Below are positions 18,411 to 26,904 of a stretch of DNA of 64,000 nucleotides, one piece after another. The first letter of the stretch is position 1; each line of letters begins with the position of its first letter. Under the pieces are notes generated by a model, which did not search any database, was not told the origin of the DNA, and saw nothing but the letters and a program-made list of their open reading frames with translations. The translations under genes and the position numbers were made by a program. The DNA comes from Maribacter algarum (ex Zhang et al. 2020) (GTDB taxonomy: Bacteria > Bacteroidota > Bacteroidia > Flavobacteriales > Flavobacteriaceae), in NCBI RefSeq assembly GCF_005885635.1, contig NZ_VATY01000001.1, positions 434,001 to 498,000 on the forward strand, read 5' to 3'.

Positions 18411-19505
18411 ATGAAAAAGAAAATTGCAGTAATTGGATTAAAAGGACTACCCGCCTTTGTTGGTGCTGGTACTGTTGGAGAAAACATTATTGACCAATTA
18501 AAAGATGAGTTCGACTTTTACGTATACTCAACCGCATCGCACACCGATCATAAATCAGGTTATTTAAATGGGTATTATCAAAAAGTTTTCAAAACCCTTC
18601 CTAACAAAAAACTTAATGCATTTTGGTATTACTTAATATCTGCATTACACGCTCGATTTATAGGAAAGTATGATGTAATTCATATACATAACAGTTTTGC
18701 TGGTTTTACCGTGGGACTGCTGAAAAGAAAATACCCTATTGTATTAACCACACACGGTGCCTTTATAGTTAGAGATAAGTGGAAAAAATTTGCATGGTTT
18801 TTTGAATATAATACGAAGCACCTCGTCAAAAAAGCGGACTATTTGTGCTGTGTATCAAAAGATGAGAGAAGACAATTCAAAGATCTACTAAACCTTGATG
18901 CTCATTACATTCCCAATGGCATTAATCCTGTTGATAAAAACACTTTGCCAAAACTTGACATTACGGAGCCTTATCTTTTCTTCGGTTCAGGTCGTATAAT
19001 ACCAACCAAAGGCTTACATGATTTAATGAAAGCATTGCATAAAATCAATTATAAAGGAAAATTAATTGTGGCAGGTGATATGGATCAAATGCAATCATAT
19101 AAATCTGAGCTTTTAAGTTTAGTTGGAGATTTAAATATTGAATTCATCGGCTTAATTAAGGACAAAAATCTACTTTATAGTTATATGATGCATGCTAAAA
19201 TGCTCATTTTCCCATCTTATGTTGAAGGCATGTCTATGATGTTGCTAGAAGCTGTCGCCGTAGATTGTCCGATAATCAGTAGTGATATAATTGCTAACAA
19301 AGATGTTTTGGCCAATAATGAGACCTTATATTTTAAAACTGGTGATATTGATGACCTAGCAGAAAAAATCACTTGGGCCTATTCGAATTTTGACGAGATG
19401 ATTAATCGCTCAAAAAATGCAAAAACTAAATTTTTGACCGAATACAATTGGCCGACTATTGCGCGTCAATATGAAGAAGTATTTAAGAAAGTTGCAAACA
19501 GATAA
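18411..19505 (+). CDS. Glycosyltransferase family 4
   Basis: 364 residues with a GT-B fold. The start MKKKIAVIGLKGLPAFVGAG is typical of rhamnosyl/mannosyl-transferase relatives. DVIHIHNSFAGF and TTHGAF lie in the N-domain. The C-domain has FGSGRIIPTKGLHDLMKA and the E-x7-E motif in VEGMSMMLLEAVAVDCPIIS. It is a cytoplasmic enzyme that adds one sugar to the lipid-linked repeat unit, probably from a nucleotide donor. It heads a three-gene plus-strand run (gaps of 28 and 30 nt) with a Gfo/Idh/MocA oxidoreductase and an uncharacterised barrel protein. Confidence 0.87.
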   Translation: MKKKIAVIGLKGLPAFVGAGTVGENIIDQLKDEFDFYVYSTASHTDHKSGYLNGYYQKVFKTLPNKKLNAFWYYLISALHARFIGKYDVIHIHNSFAGFTVGLLKRKYPIVLTTHGAFIVRDKWKKFAWFFEYNTKHLVKKADYLCCVSKDERRQFKDLLNLDAHYIPNGINPVDKNTLPKLDITEPYLFFGSGRIIPTKGLHDLMKALHKINYKGKLIVAGDMDQMQSYKSELLSLVGDLNIEFIGLIKDKNLLYSYMMHAKMLIFPSYVEGMSMMLLEAVAVDCPIISSDIIANKDVLANNETLYFKTGDIDDLAEKITWAYSNFDEMINRSKNAKTKFLTEYNWPTIARQYEEVFKKVANR

Positions 19506-19533
19506 ACCACAGTATACTTATAAAAATTAAAGA

Positions 19534-20574
19534 ATGAAACAAGAAAAACTAAAAATAGGAATCATCGGCCTCGGAAGAATGGGCTTGGTTCATGCTGCCA
19601 TATTTAACTCTCTTCCCGAAAGTGAAGTCGTGGCCGTGGTTGACCCTGCATTATTTCCAGCAAAGCCGCTTCAGATGATGAATCCTAAAATCAAAGTTTT
19701 TAAGTCTATTGACAAAATGTTAAAAAAGATGCATATAGACGGTGTTTTGATTGCTAGCCCAGTGGGGTTTCACATTGAGAATGCTTTAGAGTGTGTCCGT
19801 AATAACATCCCCTTCCTTATGGAAAAGCCACTGGCTTTAAATGCGGAACAAGCTCAGCCATTAATTGATGAACTTAAAAAAAATCCTGTGCCAAATATGA
19901 TCGGGTACATGGCACGTAATATTGATAGCTTTCAAGAAGGTAAAAAAATAATCGATTCAGGTGCCTTAGGTAAAATTATTAATGTCAAGGGAACGGTTTA
20001 CGTGTCACAACTTTTCAAGCAAGGAAAAGGTTGGAGATACGACCCAAAAATATCAGGAGGTGGCGTATTAGAAAGTCAAGGGTCTCATTTACTCGATTTA
20101 TTATACTGGTACTTTGGCCCTGTCAAAAAGGTGAATGCTGATATTCTTTCGGTATACTCAAAGGGAATTGAAGATTTCTCGCACGTAGTAATGGATTTTG
20201 AAAGCGGTCTAAAAGGTTGGATCGATGCTTCTTGGAGTGTACGGTTCAAAAGAAAGATGGAATTGAAAATAGATATCCTTGGGGAAAACGGAAACCTTGC
20301 CATCAGTGATGATTCGGTTGATCTTTTTCTAGATTCTCCAGTTGGGGACTATAAGAAAGGAAAGACTTATTTGTCAGCCAATGAATTATTCTCAGGGGTA
20401 CATATTGATATTTCAGGGGCAAAATTCACCTATCAAGATCAGGAATTTATTCGCGCTATTATGGAAAAAGATAGCACTTCTCCTTCCATACACGATGGTT
20501 TTCACATTCAAAAGATTGTAGATTCTTGTTACGAATCGGCATCAAATGATGGAGCACCTGTTTTTATAAAATGA
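19534..20574 (+). CDS. Gfo/Idh/MocA family sugar oxidoreductase
   Basis: 346 residues. The N-terminal Rossmann motif GIIGLGRMGLVHA is followed by VVAVVDP and the EKPL motif (FLMEKPLALNAEQA) that carries the conserved Lys. The C-terminal substrate domain contains GGGVLESQGSHLLDLLYWYFGP, with the family's catalytic His in GSHLLD. These NAD(P) enzymes oxidise or reduce sugars, often at C3 or C4 of nucleotide sugars in surface-polysaccharide loci. It is co-transcribed with the adjacent GT4 and the barrel protein; the specific sugar is not deducible. Confidence 0.88.
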   Translation: MKQEKLKIGIIGLGRMGLVHAAIFNSLPESEVVAVVDPALFPAKPLQMMNPKIKVFKSIDKMLKKMHIDGVLIASPVGFHIENALECVRNNIPFLMEKPLALNAEQAQPLIDELKKNPVPNMIGYMARNIDSFQEGKKIIDSGALGKIINVKGTVYVSQLFKQGKGWRYDPKISGGGVLESQGSHLLDLLYWYFGPVKKVNADILSVYSKGIEDFSHVVMDFESGLKGWIDASWSVRFKRKMELKIDILGENGNLAISDDSVDLFLDSPVGDYKKGKTYLSANELFSGVHIDISGAKFTYQDQEFIRAIMEKDSTSPSIHDGFHIQKIVDSCYESASNDGAPVFIK

Positions 20575-20604
20575 TTTGATTTAAAAGAATAACCATTAAT
20601 TATA

Positions 20605-21483
20605 ATGAAAAAATTAGATAAGATACTACTCGGACATAACCCGTTATTTGGGGTAGATCACCTTTCTCAAGCACAAGGAAATGCGAAAGATCAAAAGTTC
20701 GAAAACAAGAACGCCTTGACTGATATATTGAGGTATGCTCATAGTAAGGGTGTAAAAGCCATGATGATGTCCACCCATCCTCGGGCACAAGTAATTCTTG
20801 ATATTATTGAAAAAGACCCTGTATTAAAGGATGATTTTACCGTTTATCCACTTTTACCCTACGTTGTAAAATATGTAAGAGCATCCAATGAAAAAGGAAT
20901 GTTCAACGTGGTAAAAGATTTGCTGGGCCAAGCAGGAACCGGTGGAAGCTTATCTATGTTCATGAGCGGATTAAGTAGTCTTGTAGGCGGAAATCTTTAT
21001 AAGACTATAAAAATTCTAATTGACATTGAAATGCTACCATTCAAAAATCACAAATTGGGAGCTGTTTTCATGCATGACGGATTGGTCGATTTGGCATTAG
21101 GTCTTGGTTGTGACGAAGCGTTTGATGTTTTCAGAGACCATATCGAAAAAAAGTACAGTGTCCCTGGTGGCCTGATTACCAAAAATGTACCAATGCTAGT
21201 GGATACCCTAGATGCTAGAGGTTGGGAGGAGTATCTCATCATGGCAGCTTTTAATAAAACGGGGTTCTATATCAACCCTTCTTTGGAATTGACCGAAAAG
21301 ACCTTGAAAAAACCTGGAATGAACTTTATCCCGATGAGTACCCTAGCTGCTGGTGCTATTCCGCCTCAAGAGGCATTCGAATATATCGGACAATTTCCTG
21401 AAGTTAAATCTGTAGTAGTTGGTATGTCTAAGAAAAGCCATATTGATCAGACCGTAGATTTAATAAATCAAAATATTAGGTAG
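20605..21483 (+). CDS. Uncharacterised TIM-barrel/aldo-keto-reductase-like protein
   Basis: 292 residues, not confidently recognised. It begins LDKILLGHNPLFGVDHLSQAQG and ends with TLAAGAIPPQEAFEYIGQFPEVKSV and VGMSKKSHIDQTV. Those endings resemble the final strands of aldo-keto reductase barrels (G-A-x-P and SVVVG...HI). The classic AKR catalytic Tyr/Lys/His tetrad is not obvious, so it may be a degenerate or divergent barrel. Two glycine-rich stretches (GQAGTGGSLSMF, GLSSLVGG) occur in the middle. Position after a Gfo/Idh/MocA enzyme with 30 nt between them suggests a linked step on the same sugar, perhaps isomerisation or lyase chemistry (inference only). Confidence 0.6.
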   Translation: MKKLDKILLGHNPLFGVDHLSQAQGNAKDQKFENKNALTDILRYAHSKGVKAMMMSTHPRAQVILDIIEKDPVLKDDFTVYPLLPYVVKYVRASNEKGMFNVVKDLLGQAGTGGSLSMFMSGLSSLVGGNLYKTIKILIDIEMLPFKNHKLGAVFMHDGLVDLALGLGCDEAFDVFRDHIEKKYSVPGGLITKNVPMLVDTLDARGWEEYLIMAAFNKTGFYINPSLELTEKTLKKPGMNFIPMSTLAAGAIPPQEAFEYIGQFPEVKSVVVGMSKKSHIDQTVDLINQNIR

Positions 21484-21493
21484 TAATTTATAC

Positions 21494-21535
21494 GTTTCTG
21501 GGAAGAGTTTCTTTCCAGAAACTTAGTATTTCTTT
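21494..21535. terminator. Hairpin terminator between convergent genes
   Basis: GTTTCTGGGAAG (21494-21505) pairs with CTTTCCAGAAAC (21511-21522) through 12 pairs, one of them G-U, with a 5-nt loop. A T-rich tail (TTAGTATTTCTTT) follows on the plus strand. It lies between the stop of the barrel protein (plus) and the stop of the GT4 gene (minus), where a shared terminator is expected. Confidence 0.75.
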
Positions 21536-21543
21536 AGCAGTAT

Positions 21544-22668
21544 TTACGCTTTCCCTTTTATTTCAAAATCACCATCTTTAATCGCTACATCGTCAATGTT
21601 TGCGATAAAATCTAGGTACTTTTTTTGAAAGGCTTCAAAACTAAAGTTATCAATCAAGTGAGTATAACTATGTTTTCCCATTTCCGCTCTAAGCTGAGGG
21701 TTCTCAATTAATTGCTTTACTTTTTGAGCAAGGTTTTTGTAATCATTAACCTCAGCAAGAAAGCCATTTTTGGTGTCTAGCACCAAACGAGAATTATCTC
21801 CCACATCTGTCGCAATAATAGGCATAGCACAATTCATAGCCTCCATTAAAGCATTAGAAATACCTTCAAATGACGAAGTACACAGGTAGATATTTGCCGT
21901 GTCAAGCATCGCATACATGTCTGTAGCATCAGTTACAACATCTATTTCCTCTTTTACATCATGTTTTTTAATTTGTTCTAAAATAGAATCATATTCCGGT
22001 CCTTGACCGACAATTGTGTATTTAAGACTAATATTTTCATGGATAATTGTTTTTAGGTGAGCAATAGTTTGAATTGCAATATCATATCGCTTAGGCAATG
22101 CCAATCTTCCAAGACTTATCATCTTAATCTGATCTGCATCATCTGCTTTTTCATGAAGTTCTCTAATTTCAATACCATTTGGAATTACGAATATCTTCGG
22201 AGTAAATCCAAAATCTATAGCAACTTGGTAGCCCGCATAGTTATTCGCAATGGTATAATCCAGTAAGTAGTTGTGCGTGGCTTTTAAGGCCCTAAACTTC
22301 CACTTAGGCCAAGAACTACTTCTAATACCTCCTATTCTATATTTGACTCCGGATAATTTCCCTACGATAGCTGATAAAACAGTGTCGGTCGCTAGAAACG
22401 AAAAGGTGTATTCTATCTTTTTCTTCTTAAATAACTTAAATAAAACTTGAGTCTTGCCAAAGATGCTTTTAGGAAGGAAAATAGTTTCAATACCCTCTTC
22501 TTGAATGGTCTTTAATCTAGGAGCATACACTTCTTTCGTTGGGTCAACTACAACGAGAATAACGTTATGAAATGGTTTTAGGGCCTGAGCTAATAGCACA
22601 CTTTGTTTTTCAGCCCCGCCCATTACAAGCGCGTTAATTGTAATACAGATGTTTTTCTTTTGCTTCAT
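21544..22668 (-). CDS. Glycosyltransferase family 4
   Basis: 374 residues with a GT-B fold. The N-terminus NICITINALVMGGAEKQSVLLAQAL carries the G-G-A-E acceptor-site loop of GT4 enzymes. The C-domain has MISLGRLALPKRYDIAIQTIA and the E-x7-E motif SSFEGISNALMEAMNCAMPIIATDVGD. Cytoplasmic. It is the last gene of the minus-strand polysaccharide operon that begins at 31831, 89 nt downstream of another glycosyltransferase. It probably adds a sugar to the repeat unit; donor unknown. Confidence 0.88.
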   Translation of the reverse strand: MKQKKNICITINALVMGGAEKQSVLLAQALKPFHNVILVVVDPTKEVYAPRLKTIQEEGIETIFLPKSIFGKTQVLFKLFKKKKIEYTFSFLATDTVLSAIVGKLSGVKYRIGGIRSSSWPKWKFRALKATHNYLLDYTIANNYAGYQVAIDFGFTPKIFVIPNGIEIRELHEKADDADQIKMISLGRLALPKRYDIAIQTIAHLKTIIHENISLKYTIVGQGPEYDSILEQIKKHDVKEEIDVVTDATDMYAMLDTANIYLCTSSFEGISNALMEAMNCAMPIIATDVGDNSRLVLDTKNGFLAEVNDYKNLAQKVKQLIENPQLRAEMGKHSYTHLIDNFSFEAFQKKYLDFIANIDDVAIKDGDFEIKGKA

Positions 22669-22757
22669 TAGTTATCTTCCACTCAAATATTTTATCTTAA
22701 ATACTGCTTTTAAAATGCACTACTTGCCATCATCCTTTGTTTCGCTTTTGCAGTTAT

Positions 22758-23966
22758 TTATTTTAAATCTTGTAAAAATTGTTTCATCTTTTGTCCATAG
22801 ACTTTGAAATGAAAATTTCTCTCCCCTAACTCTTTACCCTGAATTCCTACTTTTCTAGCTTGTTCTAAGTTATCAGGTACATAGTCCATTTTTTGTGCAA
22901 ATTCCTCAACATCATATTTTTGAGATATCAAAGCAGTTACCTCATCTTCAAAGTACGCACTTATCTCACCCACGTTTGTTGTGATAACCGGATTGCCCGT
23001 TGCAAGATATTCTCCTATTTTATGTGGAAATCTTGCGGTATCTTCCACGGTATGGCGCAAAGGTATCAGAAGGGCTTGGGCATCTGTAAACAACTGCATT
23101 AATTCTTGATAAGGCACATTGGAAAATAGTCTTACATTGCCCTTAGGAAACCTTTTATTCAATTTCTCTTGTAGTTCCTCAAATTGCCATTGCTCCCTAA
23201 CACCAATCAGTAAATACAATTTAAATTTATCCTTATTCTTCATGTTTTGATAGGAATCAAGTACGAATTCAACAACATCCATAAAGGAAATACTCGCACA
23301 GTAGAGAAAATAAGGTTCCTGAGGATTCCTTTTGACCTCGGCAAAAGTATCATAATCACATATCACCGGGACTTTCATATTCCCTTTGTTAGGTGCAATA
23401 TCAGCATAGAATTCACATAACTTATTGCTTATCGGCATTGCCCCTTCGAAACGCTTAAGCAGCCATTTTTCCATCAACCAATTTTGAATTCTCATTGAAA
23501 TGGAAGACCTACGATCTAAGGCTGAGGCCATTTCAAGCAAACTAAGAGCAATGGGAAAGCCTAGAAAAACGCTGTATAATTTATAGCGTAAAGCATCAGT
23601 AAAATTCATGGTAGAAAGAACTGCTGCGTCTATGCTTCCTTCCTTTTTTAGTTTTATCAGATAAAAAAATTCATTAATAAGTCCTTTTAAGCGTTGGTAT
23701 TGCCTCGAGATAAAACCCTCTTGCCTAAAAGGACTATCCACAGTATACTTATAATGAATACCTTCATGTATGCCCTCTTTCCCATAGTCAGTTTTGACAT
23801 TTTTACGCCACACTCCGTATCTACAGACTACTCTTACCTCGCATCCTGCTTCTATCAGAGCCCTTCCCATTAAGGTCATACGTTGTATATGCGCCAAGCC
23901 CACCGGAAAACCGGAATCACCGAGAAACACAACAGACTTTACTTCTTTCATATTCTCTTTAGACAT
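22758..23966 (-). CDS. Glycosyltransferase family 4-like protein
   Basis: About 402 residues from the ATG at 23966; the frame also continues to a TTG at 24023, but those extra 19 residues look unlike coding start sequence. The protein begins with VKSVVFLGDSGFPVGLAHIQRM. A C-terminal GT-B domain contains PYFLYCASISFMDVVEFVLDS, ALLIPLRHTVEDTARFPHKI and GEYLATGNPVITTNVGE, the FPxKIGEYLA variant of the donor-site motif. It is a cytoplasmic enzyme of the minus-strand operon, between the flippase and the final GT4. Another possible start is the Met at 23951, which has AAAGAGA just upstream. Confidence 0.82.
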   Translation of the reverse strand: MSKENMKEVKSVVFLGDSGFPVGLAHIQRMTLMGRALIEAGCEVRVVCRYGVWRKNVKTDYGKEGIHEGIHYKYTVDSPFRQEGFISRQYQRLKGLINEFFYLIKLKKEGSIDAAVLSTMNFTDALRYKLYSVFLGFPIALSLLEMASALDRRSSISMRIQNWLMEKWLLKRFEGAMPISNKLCEFYADIAPNKGNMKVPVICDYDTFAEVKRNPQEPYFLYCASISFMDVVEFVLDSYQNMKNKDKFKLYLLIGVREQWQFEELQEKLNKRFPKGNVRLFSNVPYQELMQLFTDAQALLIPLRHTVEDTARFPHKIGEYLATGNPVITTNVGEISAYFEDEVTALISQKYDVEEFAQKMDYVPDNLEQARKVGIQGKELGERNFHFKVYGQKMKQFLQDLK

Positions 23967-24074
23967 TTGGTGATGCTTTAAAAAAATAGAGTTGTTCGAA
24001 ATTAATTGTTCCGGCCAACGCAATGGTCACGGTAATCAGGATATAGTTACGACATCGTAATCCTGTAAGACAAA

Positions 24075-25436
24075 TCATCGAGACCATATTCCACGCTCCT
24101 TTCTTAATAAAATCTTTCTCACCTGAATGGGTGAGATAATTGCCAAGGGAATCAAACTTGTAATCGTACCTAAAACAATACCTACAACTCCTAAATCAAA
24201 GACCTTAACAAAGAATAGCGATGCAGGAATATTAATGATTGCAGCAAATATCCATGCATACATTTGTAAAGTAATTTTACCCGTGCCATTTAGGACAATA
24301 TTGTACATATTTACCCAATTGGTCAAGCAAACGGATATAGCTACCGAAATGGTAATCGCTATAGGGATATCCAATTGCCCTTGCAGCCATAACTCATAAA
24401 CGTAGGGAGATACCAGTACCATTAAGGCTGCCAAAATCAAAGTTCCAAACCAAATTTTAATTACGCTACGCATTGACTTTTTCATCCAATTAAAATCTCC
24501 TTTATTAAACGCATCAATATTCGAAGGCCATAATTGATTATTTAACACTACAAATAATAACATAAAAACAGAGAGATATTTATAAGCAGCTTCATATTTC
24601 GGCACGCCTTCTAAGGAGACAAAACTTGCTATCAAAACGTTATTCGTATTGTGTATTATAAGAATCGAAATCTTCATTACAAAGAACTTCACTCCTAAAG
24701 AAAATAGGTCTTTAAAATAGGATAGTTTAACATGTGCAATTGAGGGCCTGTATTTTTTGAATTTGGTTCTGAAATAGTAAAAGCCCACAAACAATGGCAC
24801 AAGTGCAAAAGTCATGGCCCTAGCACTACCGAATAGAATTAGAGAATCTTTCTTTATAAATGGTAGTGCCAAAATGAGCAATAAAAATGACAACTTTGTC
24901 AAGAAGGTGAAAATCTCCACATATGCCATTTTTTGAAGCGCATAAAATATCTCATATACATTTTGAGCTATGAATCGAATTCCGAAAGCTAGAATTATTA
25001 CGGCATTCAGAGTTTTAACCTCTTCAACATAAATTTGCTTTATATTCAACCAATCGGTCCAAGGCAACGTGAAGTTTAGAATTAGTAATATTAGTGTTAA
25101 GCAGACGATAATAATGCTCAATATAAAGTAAGCAGTACTCACATAACGTATCGCATTGTCTTCTTCGCCCTTAGCCACTGACTCACCAAATTTGTTACGC
25201 AAGCCTAATCCAATTCCAATATCAAAATTTAGAAACCAATCAACGGCAGAAAGTAAAGTCAAGAAAATTCCAAATTTAACGGCACCTAGATAATCAAGTG
25301 ATAAAGGAAAGTAGGCAAAGCCTATCAAAATGCCCATTGCTTTTATTACTATAGACAGCAATACATTTTTTTTGGCATTCACTGTTCGAGCACTACCTTT
25401 TAACAAAATACTTTTAACCTTATCGAACAGATTCAT
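24075..25436 (-). CDS. Oligosaccharide flippase, Wzx-like (MATE/MOP superfamily)
   Basis: 453 residues with about 12-14 hydrophobic helices spread along the whole length and a basic N-terminus. It resembles the O-antigen/EPS flippase family, with helix-1 sequence VLLSIVIKAMGILIGFAYFP and DWFLNFDIGIGLGLRNKF, typical of Wzx-like MOP exporters. It should move undecaprenyl-linked repeat units across the inner membrane. It lies 17 nt downstream of the Wzy-like gene in the minus-strand operon, the usual Wzx/Wzy pairing. Confidence 0.87.
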   Translation of the reverse strand: MNLFDKVKSILLKGSARTVNAKKNVLLSIVIKAMGILIGFAYFPLSLDYLGAVKFGIFLTLLSAVDWFLNFDIGIGLGLRNKFGESVAKGEEDNAIRYVSTAYFILSIIIVCLTLILLILNFTLPWTDWLNIKQIYVEEVKTLNAVIILAFGIRFIAQNVYEIFYALQKMAYVEIFTFLTKLSFLLLILALPFIKKDSLILFGSARAMTFALVPLFVGFYYFRTKFKKYRPSIAHVKLSYFKDLFSLGVKFFVMKISILIIHNTNNVLIASFVSLEGVPKYEAAYKYLSVFMLLFVVLNNQLWPSNIDAFNKGDFNWMKKSMRSVIKIWFGTLILAALMVLVSPYVYELWLQGQLDIPIAITISVAISVCLTNWVNMYNIVLNGTGKITLQMYAWIFAAIINIPASLFFVKVFDLGVVGIVLGTITSLIPLAIISPIQVRKILLRKERGIWSR

Positions 25437-25453
25437 TTTATAAAATTGATGAC

Positions 25454-26833
25454 TTATGAACCGGTAGCAGGTTCTAATGGCTTTGGTTGGTTTTTGGCCA
25501 GTTTCATATACCCAATACCAATACCAATATGAATGGCATAAATTATTCCAGGGTCTGATAATAGTACAAGTGAGTTTGTCAAATTTCCAACCAAGAAAAT
25601 AATGCCGCTAAGAAAAGGAATGACGAAATAATCGTCCATTCTTATATATTGGCTATGGAAAACAACTGATAAAACAGTAAATAAAGTAAAAAAGATTAAC
25701 GCAGGAATGCCATAATAGAACAATACAGCCAAAAACCCATTGTGAATACCTCCAACCGTACCTTCAGCACGATCCCTGTTTCGTGTTATCGACAACATAC
25801 CCGTATAATAGACTTCATTATTACGATCGCCATATCCCAAAATTGGTTTTTTTTGATAATTGTTAAAAACCATGGTATAGTACCCTTTTCGCCCATCAAT
25901 ATCGTCTGAAAGTCGCTCTTTAACCAGTGCGCTATTCATAATGTCTTGATAGTAAAAAATGGACACAGATAGCCCTAAAGCTAGCATCGACAAACCTAAT
26001 ACCATTAATTTTTCTATGGCAGTTTTTCGTACGTAAACAAAATAAGTTACTAATACCAAAGCCAAGACTAACCAACTCATTCGCATAAACGAAGTGATAA
26101 CTCCAAATGAAAATAAGGTAACGAGTAGTATCTTATATACTTCCTTTTTAACGGTGGTCAGTACCCATGCAATTGCAATTATTAAATAATAAGAATGGTG
26201 ATACTCTTGACTGAATATACCATTAGACCGCAACACATCTCCAAATGCATCTCGAGCCGAACCGATTCTCATAAAAAAAGGGTCGATTACCAATTGTATA
26301 ATAGCCACTATACTGGTAATTACGGCACATATAATAATAGATTTACCTATAAGAGCATAGGAAGCTTTATCCTTCATTATACCTACGCCTTTAATAATAA
26401 TTAGAAATGCAAATCCATCTAAAATGACTTTTAGCCCGGTTGGAAAAATATTTACTACAATGGAAAGTGTTTGAAAAATTAAGAAACCTATTAGGGCCAG
26501 TTCGTACCAAGGAAGGGTATTTTTAAAACTTATTCCTTGACCATTTTTTGAAAAAAATGTTTTTCTGAGTAGCAGGAACCCTAAAAGCAAATAAATCAAT
26601 CGTATGGGTTGGATTTCAAAAAGACTGAGACCTGGAATTTTTAATATTAACAGATTGTTTAAATTTCCTGTCAATAGATAAAATGATATAAAAAATAACT
26701 CAACCTTATGTTTAGAATTACTTTTAAAGATCAAATAACTGGCAACTAACAAGGCGAAAACAAAATAAATATAAAAATGCGTTATATTTATTTCGGCCAA
26801 ATCAAAATAAAAATAATCTGAATATTCAATCAT
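25454..26833 (-). CDS. O-antigen ligase/polymerase family protein, Wzy-like
   Basis: 459 residues with about 11-12 transmembrane helices. The large periplasmic loop region contains GYGDRNNEVYY and the family motif GGIHNGFLAVLFYYGIPAL, where H-N is the conserved Wzy_C signature. It polymerises or ligates undecaprenyl-linked oligosaccharides at the periplasmic face. In this operon, next to a flippase and a Wzc-like kinase, polymerase (Wzy) is the likelier role than lipid-A ligase. Confidence 0.85.
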   Translation of the reverse strand: MIEYSDYFYFDLAEINITHFYIYFVFALLVASYLIFKSNSKHKVELFFISFYLLTGNLNNLLILKIPGLSLFEIQPIRLIYLLLGFLLLRKTFFSKNGQGISFKNTLPWYELALIGFLIFQTLSIVVNIFPTGLKVILDGFAFLIIIKGVGIMKDKASYALIGKSIIICAVITSIVAIIQLVIDPFFMRIGSARDAFGDVLRSNGIFSQEYHHSYYLIIAIAWVLTTVKKEVYKILLVTLFSFGVITSFMRMSWLVLALVLVTYFVYVRKTAIEKLMVLGLSMLALGLSVSIFYYQDIMNSALVKERLSDDIDGRKGYYTMVFNNYQKKPILGYGDRNNEVYYTGMLSITRNRDRAEGTVGGIHNGFLAVLFYYGIPALIFFTLFTVLSVVFHSQYIRMDDYFVIPFLSGIIFLVGNLTNSLVLLSDPGIIYAIHIGIGIGYMKLAKNQPKPLEPATGS

Positions 26834-26904
26834 TTTACCCTAGTATTGGAGAAATCGATTACAACGGCTCGATAAACATTTTACCGTTAGAAATTAATAT
26901 AAAC

